Below are positions 63,690 through 64,000 of a stretch of DNA of 64,000 nucleotides, piece after piece (within the stretch, counting starts at the first letter, position 1; every line of letters begins with the position of its first letter). The notes below the pieces were generated by a model. That model was not told the origin of the DNA and did not search any database. It saw only the letters and a list, made by a program, of their open reading frames with translations. The position numbers were made by a program, and so were the translations under genes. Location: the NCBI RefSeq assembly GCF_023091745.1, contig NC_068935.1, positions 19,947,775 through 20,011,774 on the forward strand, given 5' to 3'. This DNA is from Budorcas taxicolor. Lineage: Eukaryota > Chordata > Mammalia > Artiodactyla > Bovidae.

Positions 63690-64000
63690 TTTAAAAATGT
63701 ATAATGTAAGATACAGAACTCTTCCACTCCATCTTTAAATCCCCTCCTGTCATCCCTTTATAGTCAACCCTTTCCTGCAGTCTTAACAACTGGCAGCAAC
63801 TGATCTGTTTTCCCTTTCTGTAGTTTTGTCTTTTCCAGTATGTCATATAAATGCAGTCATACAGTATGTAACCCTTTGAAGCTCTCTTCATTGGCTTAGC
63901 ACAGTGCATTTGGAATTCACCCATGATCTTGTATGTATCCATAATTATTCTTTATTGTTGAGGAATATTCTGTTTTATGGATATACCACAGTTTTTCCAT
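63690..64000 (-). repeat. Old L1 (L1M type) 3' UTR, runs off the window
   Basis: 'ctgtagttttgtcttttcca', 'gtatgtcatataaatgcagt', 'attggcttagcacagtgcat' and 'ggatataccacagtttttcc' are antisense L1M 3' UTR words, in the same order as the 14270 copy. The element continues beyond position 64,000. Confidence 0.82.

Noticed and set aside
51486..64000. Exons for the OTU, Tudor and proline-rich parts of long ALG13
   Set aside because: I looked for open frames resembling the long-isoform linker and OTU region and found none. The open frames present are short and featureless or repeat-derived.

Overview
The window is mammalian, and specifically ruminant (bovid), genomic DNA. It carries many copies of BovB (RTE-type LINE), Bov-tA and Bov-A2 SINEs, a CHR-type cetartiodactyl SINE, and 3' ends of the young ruminant L1 (L1_BT type). 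There are no operons, no dense coding and no bacterial signals. I cannot tell cattle from bison, yak, buffalo, sheep or goat by eye.

One gene is supported: the 5' part of ALG13 on the + strand. It has a CpG-island promoter (about 46,130-47,110) and four coding exons (46267-46347, 47308-47470, 48402-48540, 51371-51485). These splice in frame to a complete 165-residue protein, the short glycosyltransferase isoform. ALG13 is the cytosolic subunit that pairs with membrane-bound ALG14 to add the second GlcNAc to dolichol-linked GlcNAc during N-glycan precursor assembly. The OTU/Tudor/proline-rich exons of the long isoforms were not found and probably lie beyond position 64,000. ALG13 is X-linked in mammals, between DCX and TRPC5, so positions 1-46,100 are most likely the DCX-ALG13 intergenic interval. 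That placement is inferred from known synteny.

Layout: 1-3.9 kb holds sparse unique sequence, an LTR-like relic and SINEs. 3.9-10.5 kb is an old L1 (5' UTR, ORF1 remnants, ORF2 remnants) interrupted by a 5'-inverted BovB that itself contains a second BovB. 10.5-13.7 kb holds DNA-transposon relics and unique DNA. 13.7-16.5 kb is L1 plus two BovB tails. 16.5-37.6 kb is AT-rich intergenic DNA with many SINEs, two L1_BT tails, MIR/L2 relics and BovB pieces. 37.6-42.3 kb is a block of one truncated SINE and three BovB copies in alternating orientation. 42.3-46.1 kb is mostly unique. 46.1-51.5 kb is ALG13. 51.5-64 kb is the downstream or long-isoform intronic region, with SINEs, one 1.1 kb BovB, a split MER5A and L1 remnants.

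I did not find an undescribed biological system. The points most worth a second look are structural: a 40-base retroinsertion of the extreme BovB 3' end with a 10-bp target duplication, a SINE between 55-bp flanking direct repeats, a three-deep nested LINE with a twin-priming signature, closely spaced inverted BovB pairs, a SINE with a scrambled 5' end inside its target duplication, a poly(A) hexamer overlapping the ALG13 stop codon, and a strong CTCF-like site just upstream of the ALG13 start. Repeat identities rest on recognition of consensus features by eye; boundaries without target duplications are good to roughly 10-50 bp.
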